From Spinellus fusiger (lineage: Eukaryota; Mucoromycota; Mucoromycetes; Mucorales; Phycomycetaceae): a stretch of 28,923 nt of DNA. Of the stretch, positions 1 to 10,172 are shown piece by piece. Position numbers and translations under genes: made by a program. The stretch spans positions 1-28,923 of the forward strand of contig JALLLS010000155.1 in assembly GCA_025094145.1 (NCBI GenBank). The letters run 5' to 3'. The notes beneath the pieces are model-generated. The model searched no databases. It had not been told where the DNA came from and saw only the letters and a program-made list of their open reading frames with translations. Each line of letters opens with the position of its first letter. The first letter of the stretch is position 1.

Positions 1-502
1 ACACATCAAAGTATAATTAAAAATATTATTATTTTTATGTCTTAGCTATGGCGAAATGTTTTAAATATAAAAATGGCTTCAATTACACTATTTCCGGAGT
101 GTCGCGTTTCATAAAAATTTATAATACAATATATACGTAGATGTGACAAGGGAATACCACACTACCTTTCGGAAATAGTGTATAACTATGGGCTATAGGG
201 TCAGTGCGTCAATTTCTTGTCCGATCTTATTATTCGGGTACCGGGAAGCTGACATTGAGTATTAACAGGGATATGTCAATGTGAAATAGAATAAATTTTC
301 ATGTTCAATTCAGTGATCAGTTTTTATACAGAAATAAGCAATTGTCTCTATGTATAAAGAAAGAAAAGAATGACTAAATATTTCTTAATTGTTATCTTTT
401 ATTTAATAATAATAATAAAATAGAATAGAATAGCATAGAATAACATAGAATATACTCTAGTATTAGAGTGGTCTTACTTTGTCTATAAGTCTTCACATAA
501 TA
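1..502. other. gene-free flank
   Basis: No reading frame here resembles a protein. The stretch is AT-rich and ends in a short-period tract (405-452) of AAT units followed by AATAG-like units, directly before the left end of the Tc1-type element. A 101-codon frame on the - strand (392-697) crosses this simple repeat and the transposon end; it has no recognisable domain and is not called. Confidence 0.5.
405..452. repeat. AAT / AATAG simple repeat
   Basis: Trinucleotide AAT units pass into about five imperfect AATAG/AATAC pentamers. It lies about 50 bp outside the left terminal repeat of the Tc1-type element. Confidence 0.7.
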
Positions 503-1853
503 AAGTGACCCGATAAAAGTAACAGATTTTTTTTTCTTCAAATTCCGGGGTATTTTTATACTAAAAATAACATACATCATTTTTCTTTCTTTTTCCATAA
601 CACTTATTTTATTATAATGTCTGCACCATCTAACACCATGAACATCCTCGCCAAGACCCCTGATATGTATGGGAAATAGACAAGCCTCAAGACTCACTCA
701 GCCATCATCCACTAGGTGCTGAACCTGAGATCTACTCAGGTCGAGGCATCTCGCATGTTTAACGTGCCTACTATCACTATGTGGAGCATCTTGAAGCATT
801 TCAAGGAAACAGGATCAATAGTACCTTCTCCCAAGAGTGGCCGACAAATAAATTTGGACGAAAGGGCTCTCCGATGGTTGAGAAGAACAGTGATCAGTGA
901 TTCTCATCAGACCAAGGAGGCCATCAAGGTTTCAAAACCAACCTTGAAGAGGTACCTCAATGAGATGAGGTTTCATTCATTCAGTTCAGTGGTAAAGCCT
1001 CTTCTCACTAAGAAGCATATGGAGGTGAGACTTCAGTGGGGCCATGGTCACGTTGGTTGGACCCATGAGCAGTGGTGTGAGTTCGTCTGGTCCAATGAAT
1101 CCAGAGCTGAGCTCATGAGCTTTGACAGGGGTGCAAAAGTCATTAGGCAGCCTTGTACGGCCTTTGAGCCTAAGAAGATCCTAGAAATGAGGAAGTTTGG
1201 AGGTGATAGAGTGATGGCATGGGGCTGTTTCAGTGGGGAAAGTGTTGAGAGATGGATCGTAGTGAAAGGCAGGATAAATTCCGCCAAGTACATTGATGTC
1301 TTGGGAGATGTCTACTACTCCAAGCTCAAGCGTCTCTCTCTACTAAAGCCTGGAGTCAGTTTCTGCCTACAGGAGAACAATGCTAGGCCCTATACGAGCA
1401 GGGAAACTTGTGAATGGAAGGCAGCAAAAAGTGTGGAAACTCTTCCTTACTGACCCTCACAATACTGATATCAATCCAAATGAGCATCTATGGGCCGACA
1501 TCAAAAAGGTTATCAGGAAGGACAGAAGGGTTTATACCACCAAGAAGAAGTTTGAGGCAGCCCTGATGCTGGAATGAGGAAAAATATAGAAGAATGTGAC
1601 AGACACCCTCATTGCCAGCATGAGGCGGAGATGTCAGGCCGCGATAGATACCAAGGGTGCCACAGTGGTTACTAGGTGACCTTAAAATAAAACTTCTTTT
1701 TTGTATTTTAAATACTCTTCTATGTATCTATTAAAAGTTTCATATATTTATCTAATGAATTCATGAAGTTATAACACTATTAAGATAAAGTATGAATCCA
1801 AAAAAAAGGAAATCTACATCTGAAAAATCACGGTTACTTTTGTCAGGTCACTT
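503..1853 (+). mobile_element. Tc1/mariner-type DNA transposon, non-autonomous remnant
   Basis: A terminal inverted repeat is visible. The left end (503-525) reads AAGTGACCCGATAAAAGTAA. The right end (about 1831-1853), read on the other strand, is AAGTGACCTGACAAAAGTAA, with two differences in 20 bases. Each end is flanked by TA (501-502 and 1854-1855), as expected for Tc1/mariner target-site duplication. The element is about 1.35 kb, a normal size for the superfamily, and contains the broken transposase listed separately. The exact outer boundary is inferred from the TA and could be a base or two off. Confidence 0.85.
716..1678 (+). pseudogene. Tc1-type transposase, broken
   Basis: The translation follows the Tc1 order: an N-terminal helix-turn-helix (QVEASRMFNVPTITMWSI), a KKHMEVRLQWG segment, then the DDE catalytic core. 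The first catalytic motif reads WSNES instead of the usual W-S-D-E-S (about 1087-1101), so the first Asp is Asn. The second motif is QENNARPYTS, where Q-D-N is expected, so the second Asp is also lost. The third motif, DINPNEHLW (about 1471-1497), keeps its Glu but lies in another frame from the upstream part, so there is a frameshift at about 1440. Stop codons lie in frame upstream of 716 and there is no ATG at the expected start. A further stop at 1575-1577 interrupts the tail. The copy cannot make an active enzyme. Confidence 0.9.
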
Positions 1854-2828
1854 TATTTGAACATATTATGATGGACATTATTGCTATTATGAGTCTGGTT
1901 TTTCATTTTATGATATAGACACTTTTTCTTAGTCATAAGATTTATCAAATAAACTATATAATATTATTACAAATTTCTATGATAAACAATATACTCCCAG
2001 TGATTCAATAAGAATTTTATAGAAAAAGTAAATAACCTTACATTGAAAAAGATGTTTTTTTTTGTTCACCGCATGACATTAAGAACAATTAGCCTATATT
2101 TTATCTTTAAGACCCATCATTACCGGTGATGATAAAATATAGATTCTCTTTGAATAATTAACTAGAATATACGGAAAAATAAGATAAAACATATCTCAAA
2201 GCTATAAAGACCTATAAAAGACTCATCTTTAATGAGAGAGAAAAAGATGGTACATAACTGGATATTAAACAGTCTGTAAAAGACAATAGGGATTATTAGC
2301 AATAGATTAAGTACATGGTCTTCATTGATCAAATTTCAAAAATTAATGGATATACATACATCTTCTTAAAGCATCATTTGAAAGTGTGATCTTATAAACA
2401 AAGACAGGAAGAACATTTTTTGAACAAAGACTAATGTTTATTAAATTAATGAATAATATTACTCTCACTGTGTAAGATGAGTCAAATCACCAGCTCACCA
2501 TTAATAAAATCAGAACTAGAGTGGTAAAAAGGGATCCTTTGTACTATTATACAATTCAGACAAAATGAAATGAAATGTAATTCTAATGTAAAATCAAAGA
2601 CTTACCACTGCCTATTAATACAACAATAGACTGTGTCATGGGCTTATAAGATATTTATCAAAAAGCAAGTAAAAATGAGCAATCATTGAAGTATAGAGTT
2701 TATCTTTTTGTTTTCATACTCTATCAATATTATTATAACTTTTCAAGATTGTTAGATATGATATCATCTATGCAAGAGAATAGCTATACTAATACGCTAG
2801 TGGATATTTGGTATGTTCACTATTGATA

Positions 2829-2864
2829 TTCACCACAACATACTGGTAATGGGGATGTGGTGAA
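2829..2864. repeat. short inverted repeat with adjacent 9-bp direct repeat
   Basis: TTCACCAC (2829-2836) pairs with GTGGTGAA (2857-2864) around a 20-base loop. Directly after it, GAACACTTT occurs twice in tandem (about 2862-2879). No function is evident. Confidence 0.5.
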
Positions 2865-2995
2865 CACTTTGAACACTTTATCTTATTCCAATACCATAAA
2901 CGCCCAAAAATATCTTTCCTTGGTATAGATCAAGATAATACAAGTTCTTAAAGATATCTTTATTCTATTTGAAACTCTTGTTGCAATTTATAATT

Positions 2996-3016
2996 CACAC
3001 ACATACACACACACAC
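2996..3016. repeat. CA dinucleotide repeat
   Basis: About ten ACA/CA units with one interruption, in non-coding DNA. Confidence 0.7.
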
Positions 3017-4904
3017 TATTCTTACACATAAAACTACTTTGTAACGTTTCATTAGCATCATTCAACATCTTTTTGAGAGTCAATTATTTTGACACATGGT
3101 CTATAATGAAATTAATAGACGTTTAGTTGAGACTATCCATTTTGGTAGGCTTGCAGTAAAAATCATTAGACTACAATAAAAATATGGCCACTCATATGCT
3201 CAATAGAGATGCCAGTGGGCCCGATGAAGTCTTACCCATGTATTTTTCTTCATAGGCTAAGATCTAATGGTGGGATAGAATAGTTAGCACCTTTTCCTTG
3301 ATAGGTTTTTCTAGTTGAGTCATAGGGTCATAGACCGTTATGGTCATATTAACTTTTATCTTAGTCTGATGGAGACTACACCCGGTCTTTGTTATTAATA
3401 ATCTAACTTCTATCATTTTATTAAGATCAAATCATAAAAGCCTCTAAACTATTTTAAAAACAACATTATTAGTTTAGCAGTCTAAAAATAGTTGGTAATG
3501 TATGTTCAATATGTGGCAACTTTGAAAATAGTATTAGTATTTAGTGTTAGCTCTTACAAAAACAAAAAGTGAAGGTTGAGTCTGATCATTATCTTGGACA
3601 TTTAGTAGATCTTTTTGAATATGCTTATGCTGTTCGATAGGGTGGACATTATAGAAAGTAATAACATGTGTTGATTTATATTAAAAGAGATAGGAGATCA
3701 ATAAAAGTATGTTTTTTTCTTTTTTTTTCCCTTTTTTCCCTTCTTTTTTTTTTCAGAATGACGGCTAGTGTCTTATATTCCCTCACCGATATTTTTACCA
3801 TTAAGAGATACCCATTCTATAGCATCATATTTACTCTTTTATATATCTATATATTATCATTTATTTTCCTCTTCCTATCTATTGACCAACCTACTTATTT
3901 TGATTTAATCTCTTAATTTACAATAAAGTAGCTATAGCACCTAATGTGTAAATGATATTAGATAGCTTGTAAAATATAAAATGCAAAGTTTAAAATTTAG
4001 AAATTTAAGTTCAAACCTTAAAAGATTGCCTTTTCTGTTGTTTTTAGGCTATTGAGCTTTTCTATTCCATTTTATCCCCAGCTGGATAGCCATTGATAAT
4101 GGGATGTCTGTATAGCAATAACTCATATGTATTTAATAAAGAAATTCATACCACTAAGGCTTACAAGAGTGCCATGAAGACTGAGAAAGGGTTATTACTT
4201 TTGCTTTATTACCAAAGATCAATGGCTGTTCTTTAAATACACCTTCCATTTTGTGCCTGATAGTATATCTTCCATGATAATATGAATAAACAATAGTATA
4301 GTTATTTATTAAAACAATAAGACTTGTATTATTTTATGATTGGCTCTTGTGGTGATTCAATGAAACAAGGCTAAAAATTGTTTTCTATCATAAAACCTAA
4401 ACTTGCTGCATACAATTCAATGGATCGAAGTATGACAAAGTACGTCAAGAAGTCTATATTTGTACTTGTTTCTATATTTTTATACATTCCAACCACTGAA
4501 ACAGCACTAACAACTGTCTATGATGGATCAAGTAGATCGATGAGCAAATATTTTTTATTTTATTTTAATTTTTTAATTTTATTGTAAATATTTTAGTGGG
4601 ATTTTTTATTAATGTCTGTTTATCACTTCACAAAAATAAGGTATCTATAGTAGTATATTGTTTGATTTATTATTATCTACAGTATCAAATGTTAGTATTG
4701 AGCTGTGAAGGGTCTTGCACTAAGAAAGTAACAAAAAGACAAGCATTTTTTTTTGTATTCTTTAACAAAAAGACAAGCACCTAAAAATCTTATAGAAGAA
4801 ACAGACAGGAATATGTGACGCAACATGAATCGCTATTAGAAATAGGAAAAAAATAAGAGAAATCGAAATAAGAAAAATGAAGAGTTATGAAGGGTGTCTC
4901 TTTG

Positions 4905-4913
4905 TATATAAAG
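4905..4913 (+). promoter_or_regulatory. TATA box of the GRF-RING gene
   Basis: TATATAAAG lies 48 bp before the ATG at 4961 and is followed by a pyrimidine-rich tract (about 4922-4940), a common arrangement at fungal transcription starts. The box sits inside the longer frame that begins with the ATG at 4877. That argues that translation starts at 4961, not 4877. Confidence 0.6.
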
Positions 4914-4960
4914 CACCAAAAGTCCCTCTCTTTTTTTCACACTTTGTATTCTTTGCATTC

Positions 4961-7404
4961 ATGGAACAATACTACCCGAAAAAGCGATGGCCTGAGACTT
5001 TCTTGCCCAAGCCCACCATGGATCCCGGTGCTGCTAGATGGAGAACCTTTGCTAGAGAAGCAAAACCACATGAACAGTCTGACCAACTTGACCAGCCCAA
5101 CGAACCTTTGAACGACTTTGAGCTGATTCACCCCCCACCTCCTGAACCAATTTGCAACCCACCAAGAGAAAGATTTTCTCGGCCCAAAAGTAATTACAGA
5201 CTCGATGATCACACTGCTGCTTTCCGACTAAAAGTCATGCCAACAAGCACTCATTGCTTTTGCCGAAAACAGGCTTCTCTTACATTCACAGCCGAATTTG
5301 GATGGATTTACGAATGTGCTTATATGAAGACAACCAGCACTACAGAGATAGCATCAAGCACAATGCAAAGACGCTCTCTAATATGTGGATTCCATCTTCA
5401 TAAGCGTGCATGGGATCTATTTCGTGATAGACTCTATGATAAGAAAGAATTCAACCCATCAGACATTGAGTTGAGTGTCTGTCCTCTCTTCAATCTCACC
5501 TTTTGCATCATCTTTGGTGTGACTAATCAATATCATAAGCGCACTGTTATGACTCCAACTTGTTTCTGTAATGCAAATGTTGTGCTTTATGAAGAAAAGC
5601 TCCGTAATAAGAGCAACTTTCTGTTGACATGTCCGAATTTCTTCATTGATGGTGCCCGACCAAAATGTTCTTGGAGTCTACATGCGAATCGAGTGCCATT
5701 CAAAAAAACAGACCGTCCAACTCACTATTTGCCATATTCAAATGTAGAAGGGGAAGATGTAGATGAGCCTTCTTCCACTAACAGCTCTCAATTGAGTTCA
5801 ATCAATCTTCATACTACAGATACTGTTGTTACAGAAAACATATTTGAAAATTCTATTCGAGAAGATACTATTCGAGAAGATGCATTTGAAGATAATGTTC
5901 AAGAAAATATTATTCAAGAAGATATTATTCAAGAAGATACTATTCAAGAAGATACTATTCAAGAAGATAATGTTCAAAAAGATAATGTTCAAGAAGATAA
6001 TGTTCAAAAAGATAATGTTCAAGAAGATAATGTTCAAGAAGACACCATTCAAGAAAACAATGTTATTGAGAACACTATCCAAGAACCCGTTGAAATGACA
6101 GACACTGTAATCGACAATATCTTCAGAAGATATATCACCACAGAAGATAATATCGTAAAAGATCATTCTACAAATGATACACCCAAAGAATATATTGATA
6201 TAAAATATGCCTCAGGAAGTATGACTGCAGAAGATGTTACTTCAAAAAATGCCCCAGAAATACATAACACTACAAGAAAAGTCGTTCCTGAAGACTTTCT
6301 TATTGGAAATCCCACTTCACAAAGTATTACTGAGACCCCTGCTTTAAATACTGTTCTCATAAACAAGACTTCCGAAGAATATCCATCTATGGAAAAGAAC
6401 AACCTTCAAAGCTTAATTGACTTGGAAGATAATTTCTCCAACAACTTGTTTACTGGAAGCCCTCATTACGCCTCAAAAGATGAGCCTCCTATTTCTACTT
6501 ATAATTCAACTTTTTATCCCGTCTCAATGCCAGGTAAATATAGTACAGAGCTACAATCACAAAGATACTTACTTTTTTCTTTAGTAAATACTTCTTCCAT
6601 TCTACCCTTTTCTCTACCACCTGTTACTAAAGACCTGCCTATTTCCTACCTATCAAGCTTATCGAAACCCATTTCCACAGAAAGTCAAATACAATCGCTC
6701 TTAACAACTATTAATAATTATTCAACACCTGTTTCTATATTCGACACCCACTCCTATGGTACCAACTGCCAATCCACCTCTACTCTACTGTACAAACAAC
6801 ACTCTCCCACCCAAGCTGAGATAAAGCTCGAAGAACATAGACAAAAACACAAAGAACTATCAGAACAACTCAAAGTATTACAATTAGAACGAGAAGAAGA
6901 GATTGAACGACGCATCGTTGCTGAGTCTTCTGTTGAGAAGCTAAGAATCGACATAGATATACTAAGAAATCAAATACAGCAGAGTATCGTTCAGAATAAC
7001 ACAGAGCGTATGCAGTTATTACAGTCTGCTGATGAACAAGAAAAGCTCATAGAAGAGGAGATTGAGCTCAGACAAAACTGTCAACGCAGATTGACGGCTT
7101 TGGAAGGTCATTATAGCGATCTGGAGGCTAATTACTTTACTGTGGTGCGAGAACGTGAAATTCAGAAAGAAAGGTCTGTGACCAAAGATCTCAAATGTCT
7201 TATCTGTTACGAGAAGCCCATGGAGTACTTACTAGTACCCTGTTTCCACTTTGGTAAGCTATTCTTTATTTATATTTAGATGTTTACATTTACTAATTTC
7301 CATCTTTATTTCTAGCTTATTGTCTGGATTGTTCCAAGAAAATAACTGAGTGTGCTGTTTGTAGAACTCCTAAAAAGAGCAGTCAAAGAGTATATGTCCC
7401 ATAA
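4961..7404 (+). CDS. GRF-like zinc / repeat / coiled-coil / RING protein, putative E3 ubiquitin ligase
   Basis: The model is join(4961..7253, 7316..7404), 793 residues. The only intron (62 nt, TACTAAT branch point at 7291) splits the RING. Seen in order: two Cys modules with the spacing of GRF zinc fingers, C99-x-C101...C119...C142 (followed by GFHLHKRAW) and C201-x-C203...C224...C236 (followed by SWSLH); an acidic low-complexity stretch of about 15 five-residue repeats of the type [I/V]-Q-E-[D/N]-x (about residues 294-375); a Ser/Thr-rich linker; a long charged coiled coil (about 619-742); and a C-terminal C3HC4 RING (C746, C749, C761, H763, C767, C770, C777, C780). Known of the families: GRF fingers bind single-stranded nucleic acid, and a C-terminal RING of this compact IAP/MGRN type recruits an E2. 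Inferred: a nucleic-acid-linked E3 ligase. The ATG at 4877 would add a 28-residue hydrophobic extension but lies upstream of the TATA box. I know no named orthologue. Confidence 0.85.
5842..6080 (+). repeat. coding 15-bp minisatellite
   Basis: A tandem array of units like ATTCAAGAAGATACT and GTTCAAGAAGATAAT, all in frame, encodes [I/V]QE[D/N]x pentapeptides. Central units are almost identical, while edge units diverge (IRED, FEDN, IENT). This suggests growth from the middle by slippage or unequal exchange. Because the unit is a multiple of three, copy number can change without breaking the gene. Confidence 0.9.
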
Positions 7405-8139
7405 ACTTAAATCTTTATTGAATAAGAGTCATTGACTATCACAGTAAATATATAAATAATATAAAAAAACCATTAATTCAGTGATATTGGCCGACATAGA
7501 GAATTGAATGTTTTGACTTTATACAACAAGTATGTTTATTGCTCAAGACTTCTTACAATAGAAATGAGGTATATACAAAAGAGAGATGTGCATACAGAAT
7601 AATGAGGATTAGCACCAAAGACATAATTTCCATGACAATCTTTAGCTTTCAATTGTTTGTTTTACTACTTTCCTTGGTCTGTTCTCATGTAGAGCATTTG
7701 CGTTACAAAGACTCTGCATTCATATATGAATCAAACCCCCGCTGATATTTTAGTCTAATAATGCATAGATATAGGTATACAGACTGCCAAGAACTTCACA
7801 ATAATCAGTGTTCTTAGATACATAGCATTGTTCTCTCTATTGACTGGAAGGCTTTTGGAAGCCCAGTTTAGTATGACAGTTGGTGTTAGTGTTTATTCAG
7901 AAACAAAGAATAGATGATTAATAGATCAGTGTTGATCTTATATGACTTTAAGATACTCATAGATAGTGTTTCTATAGATGTCTTACAGCTATAACGAAAA
8001 GTCTAAGTATTTGGGATTTATTATAGATGTGACTAAAAGGTGCAGCTACAGTCATTTGAGATGTATTGGATTCCGAGTTTTTTTTTTTTTTTTTTTAAAA
8101 TTAAGATATGTAAAATAAAATAAAAATAAAATATAACTA
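7405..8139. other. intergenic region between convergent genes
   Basis: This holds the 3' flanks of the GRF-RING gene (+) and HMG-CoA lyase (-). No supported gene is present; the 68-codon frame at 7539-7745 has no ATG-linked context or domain. A run of 19 T (8078-8096) is the only marked feature. Confidence 0.5.
8078..8096. repeat. T19 homopolymer just downstream of HMG-CoA lyase
   Basis: On the - strand this is an A19 tract beginning 44 bases after the HMG-CoA lyase stop codon, within the likely 3' UTR or cleavage region. Because the gene has five introns, it is not the tail of a processed copy. Confidence 0.7.
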
Positions 8140-9590
8140 CTATAGTTTGCTCTTGAGTTCATTTCTCTTTCTTACAGTCATTAAAGCAGCACCAGCCCTA
8201 GATACTGTTTTACGACCAAGTTCATTGGATATCCATTCACCAATATCAACCAATGCATTCAGATTTACATTAGATTTGAATCCCATTCCATTCAGCATAT
8301 AAACAACATCTTCAGTGGCTACATTGCCTTTAGCACCGGGTGCATAAGGACATCCACCTATGAGAATGATAATAAAAATGATAAGTGTAAGAATCCACAG
8401 ATATTCACAGTAACATAAAGTGTATCGTGGACTTACCAAGACCAGCCACAGAGCTGTCAATGATACGAACACCGAACTATGATAGAATAAGAATGTATGG
8501 GTAAACAAAACAAAACAAAAATAGATATCATAGGCTATGACGCTTACATCCAAGGCCTTTGAAATATTAGCAAGAGCCTGTCCATAGGTATCATGGCAGT
8601 GAACTGCTACTACACTTGAAGGAACTACTTTAAGAACCTGTTCTAGCATTCTAGCCATGGAGCCAGGGGTTCCAACACCAATTGTATCGCCTAAACTGAT
8701 TTCATAACAACCAGAATCATACAGACGATGGGCTAACTCTGCCACCTTTTCAGGATCTACACTTCCTTCATAAGGACAGCCCAATACACAGGACAAGTAG
8801 CTAGTGTAATAATTTACAAGAGGTGAGTCTATTATTATCCCTTGTTTATACAATGTCTTCTCTTCTTACCCTCGAACGCGAATATCTTTTTCTAGTGCAG
8901 CTTTGGTGACTTCTTCAGCACGCTGGAAAGACTTCTCTGTGGTGCAGTTGGTATTTTTCATATTGAATGACTCCGTTACAGCAGTAAAGACAGACACCTC
9001 TTTAGCACCAGCTTTAATAGCACCTTCAAGCCCACGCATATTGGGAGTCAAGACAGGATAATGAACATTGGGTAATTTGTTGATCGTTGTAAAGACATCG
9101 TAGTTATCTCCCATCTATTTTATATCACCAATCATATATATATAAAAAAAGATGAGTTCTTTATGAACCCATTGTCCTACAGAAGCAGAATCTAATGCAA
9201 TGGAGTGGCTAACAGATAGAGCACTGTGCCTGTCTTTTGTTACCTGAGGAACCCACTTTGGGCTTACAAAACTTGTCACCTCAACAACAGGAAGACCTGC
9301 ATTTGCCAGTTGTTCAATCAGCTTGACTTTTGTTGCAATAGGAACAATAGTCTTTTCGTTCTGTAGACCATCACGAGGGCCTACTTCGACAATTTTGACA
9401 TAGTCACCCGAGGTTTGAGTAGAATAAGGCTGTGTGAATGCTAAAGAACTAGCATACTGCACACATACGGGTGAGTAGGTAGTTCTATTTGTGTTTTTTT
9501 TTGTTTGTTTCAGTCTTTATTCACCTTGATTCTGGAAAATGCCTGGGTGCTGTTCTTTGAAAATAGAACAGAGGGTGCGAATCTCAACAT
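8140..9590 (-). CDS. HMGCL: hydroxymethylglutaryl-CoA lyase
   Basis: Splits HMG-CoA into acetoacetate and acetyl-CoA, the last step of leucine breakdown and of ketone-body formation. Model: complement(join(8140..8357, 8437..8476, 8548..8800, 8870..9114, 9244..9456, 9525..9590)), 344 residues; human enzyme 325. Every junction closes in phase. Exon 1 encodes a 22-residue basic, amphipathic leader ([20 protein letters not shown]), a typical mitochondrial presequence. Catalytic residues are present: R50-D51 in [11 protein letters not shown]242 and H244 in VHCHD, and C275 in the signature [14 protein letters not shown] with N284. All sit nine residues after their human positions. The protein ends in S-K-L, the canonical PTS1 peroxisomal signal, so dual targeting is likely. 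The exon 1 donor is GTGAAT, weaker than the others. A CCAAT box lies 86 bp upstream of the ATG. Confidence 0.97.
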
Positions 9591-9675
9591 GCTGGAGGTT
9601 TAGCTTAGAAGACACAACAGTTGGAAATAGGGTGCCTGTAGACAGTGTTCGGTGTTCAAAACACAGGTCTTATTG

Positions 9676-9680
9676 ATTGG
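9676..9680 (-). promoter_or_regulatory. possible CCAAT box of HMG-CoA lyase
   Basis: GCCAATCA on the - strand, about 86 bp before the ATG at 9590. Its position suits a HAP/NF-Y site, but a five-base core can occur by chance. Confidence 0.3.
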
Positions 9681-10172
9681 CTTAATTGCTTTTGTACTTT
9701 CGCACGGTCATGTGAAGACGAGAGGCAAATCAGTCTTTAACCCTGACAGAATTCACTGTACTTGAAGAACATAGCACATATGATTATTCCATTATGAACT
9801 GTATAAGTATTGTTATTAATTGATCAAAAAGAAGAGATTTCTTCAGATGACTCAATCTATTAAAGCAAGAATAAAACCAGAGAAAGAGAGAGAATAAAAA
9901 AGAGATTACAGTGGATAAAACAAAAGAATAATTATTTCATTACAGATATATACCTGAATTAAACTCTGTTATGATGCCCAAGAGCAATTCTACTGTCTGA
10001 TACTAAAATACATCTTTATAATGATTTACGGTGGAATAAACCCTTTTTCTTATAGATTTAGAATAGAGAATTCCTCATAAAACCAGTAGGTATAAATAGA
10101 AAAAGAAAAGAGATGAATGACTTTGCAGAAAAAACTAACAGTGTTTTTCATCATATATTGAAAAAAAAATGT
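9681..10172. other. intergenic region, HMG-CoA lyase promoter side and NRDE2 3' flank
   Basis: No reading frame with coding character. It holds the upstream region of HMG-CoA lyase and the downstream region of the NRDE2 gene, both on the - strand. Confidence 0.5.

Larger units (their letters stand above)
1856..4876. other. 3 kb AT-rich intergenic region without a recognisable gene
   Basis: Reading frames here are short, AT-driven and without family motifs. The longest are 3668-3916 and 4378-4587; both translate into Phe/Ile/Leu-rich peptides typical of chance frames in T-rich DNA. A CA microsatellite (2996-3016) and a small inverted repeat (2829-2864) are noted separately. Very old transposon debris is possible but I cannot show it. 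Confidence 0.5.

Noticed and set aside
392..697. 101-codon frame on the - strand
   Set aside because: It crosses a simple repeat and the left end of the Tc1 element and shows no domain or conserved motif.
3668..4784. Several Phe/Ile/Tyr-rich + strand frames
   Set aside because: Their composition follows the T-rich DNA, with no domain, no splice partners and no promoter signals.
4877..4960. Upstream ATG that would extend the GRF-RING protein by 28 hydrophobic residues
   Set aside because: The TATA box (4905-4913) and pyrimidine tract lie inside this extension, so transcription probably starts after the ATG at 4877.
5798..6166. Leu/Asn/Ile-rich frame on the - strand and Phe/Lys-rich frame on the + strand over the minisatellite
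   Set aside because: Both are shadow frames created by the 15-bp repeat in the real coding frame.
7539..7745. 68-codon + strand frame with a hydrophobic segment
   Set aside because: It lies in the 3' flank between convergent genes, the hydrophobic part is explained by T-rich DNA, and no homologue is recognised.
8359..8547. Continuous - strand frame joining three HMG-CoA lyase exons through introns
   Set aside because: The added residues replace the conserved [14 protein letters not shown] segment, which is restored only by splicing out both introns.
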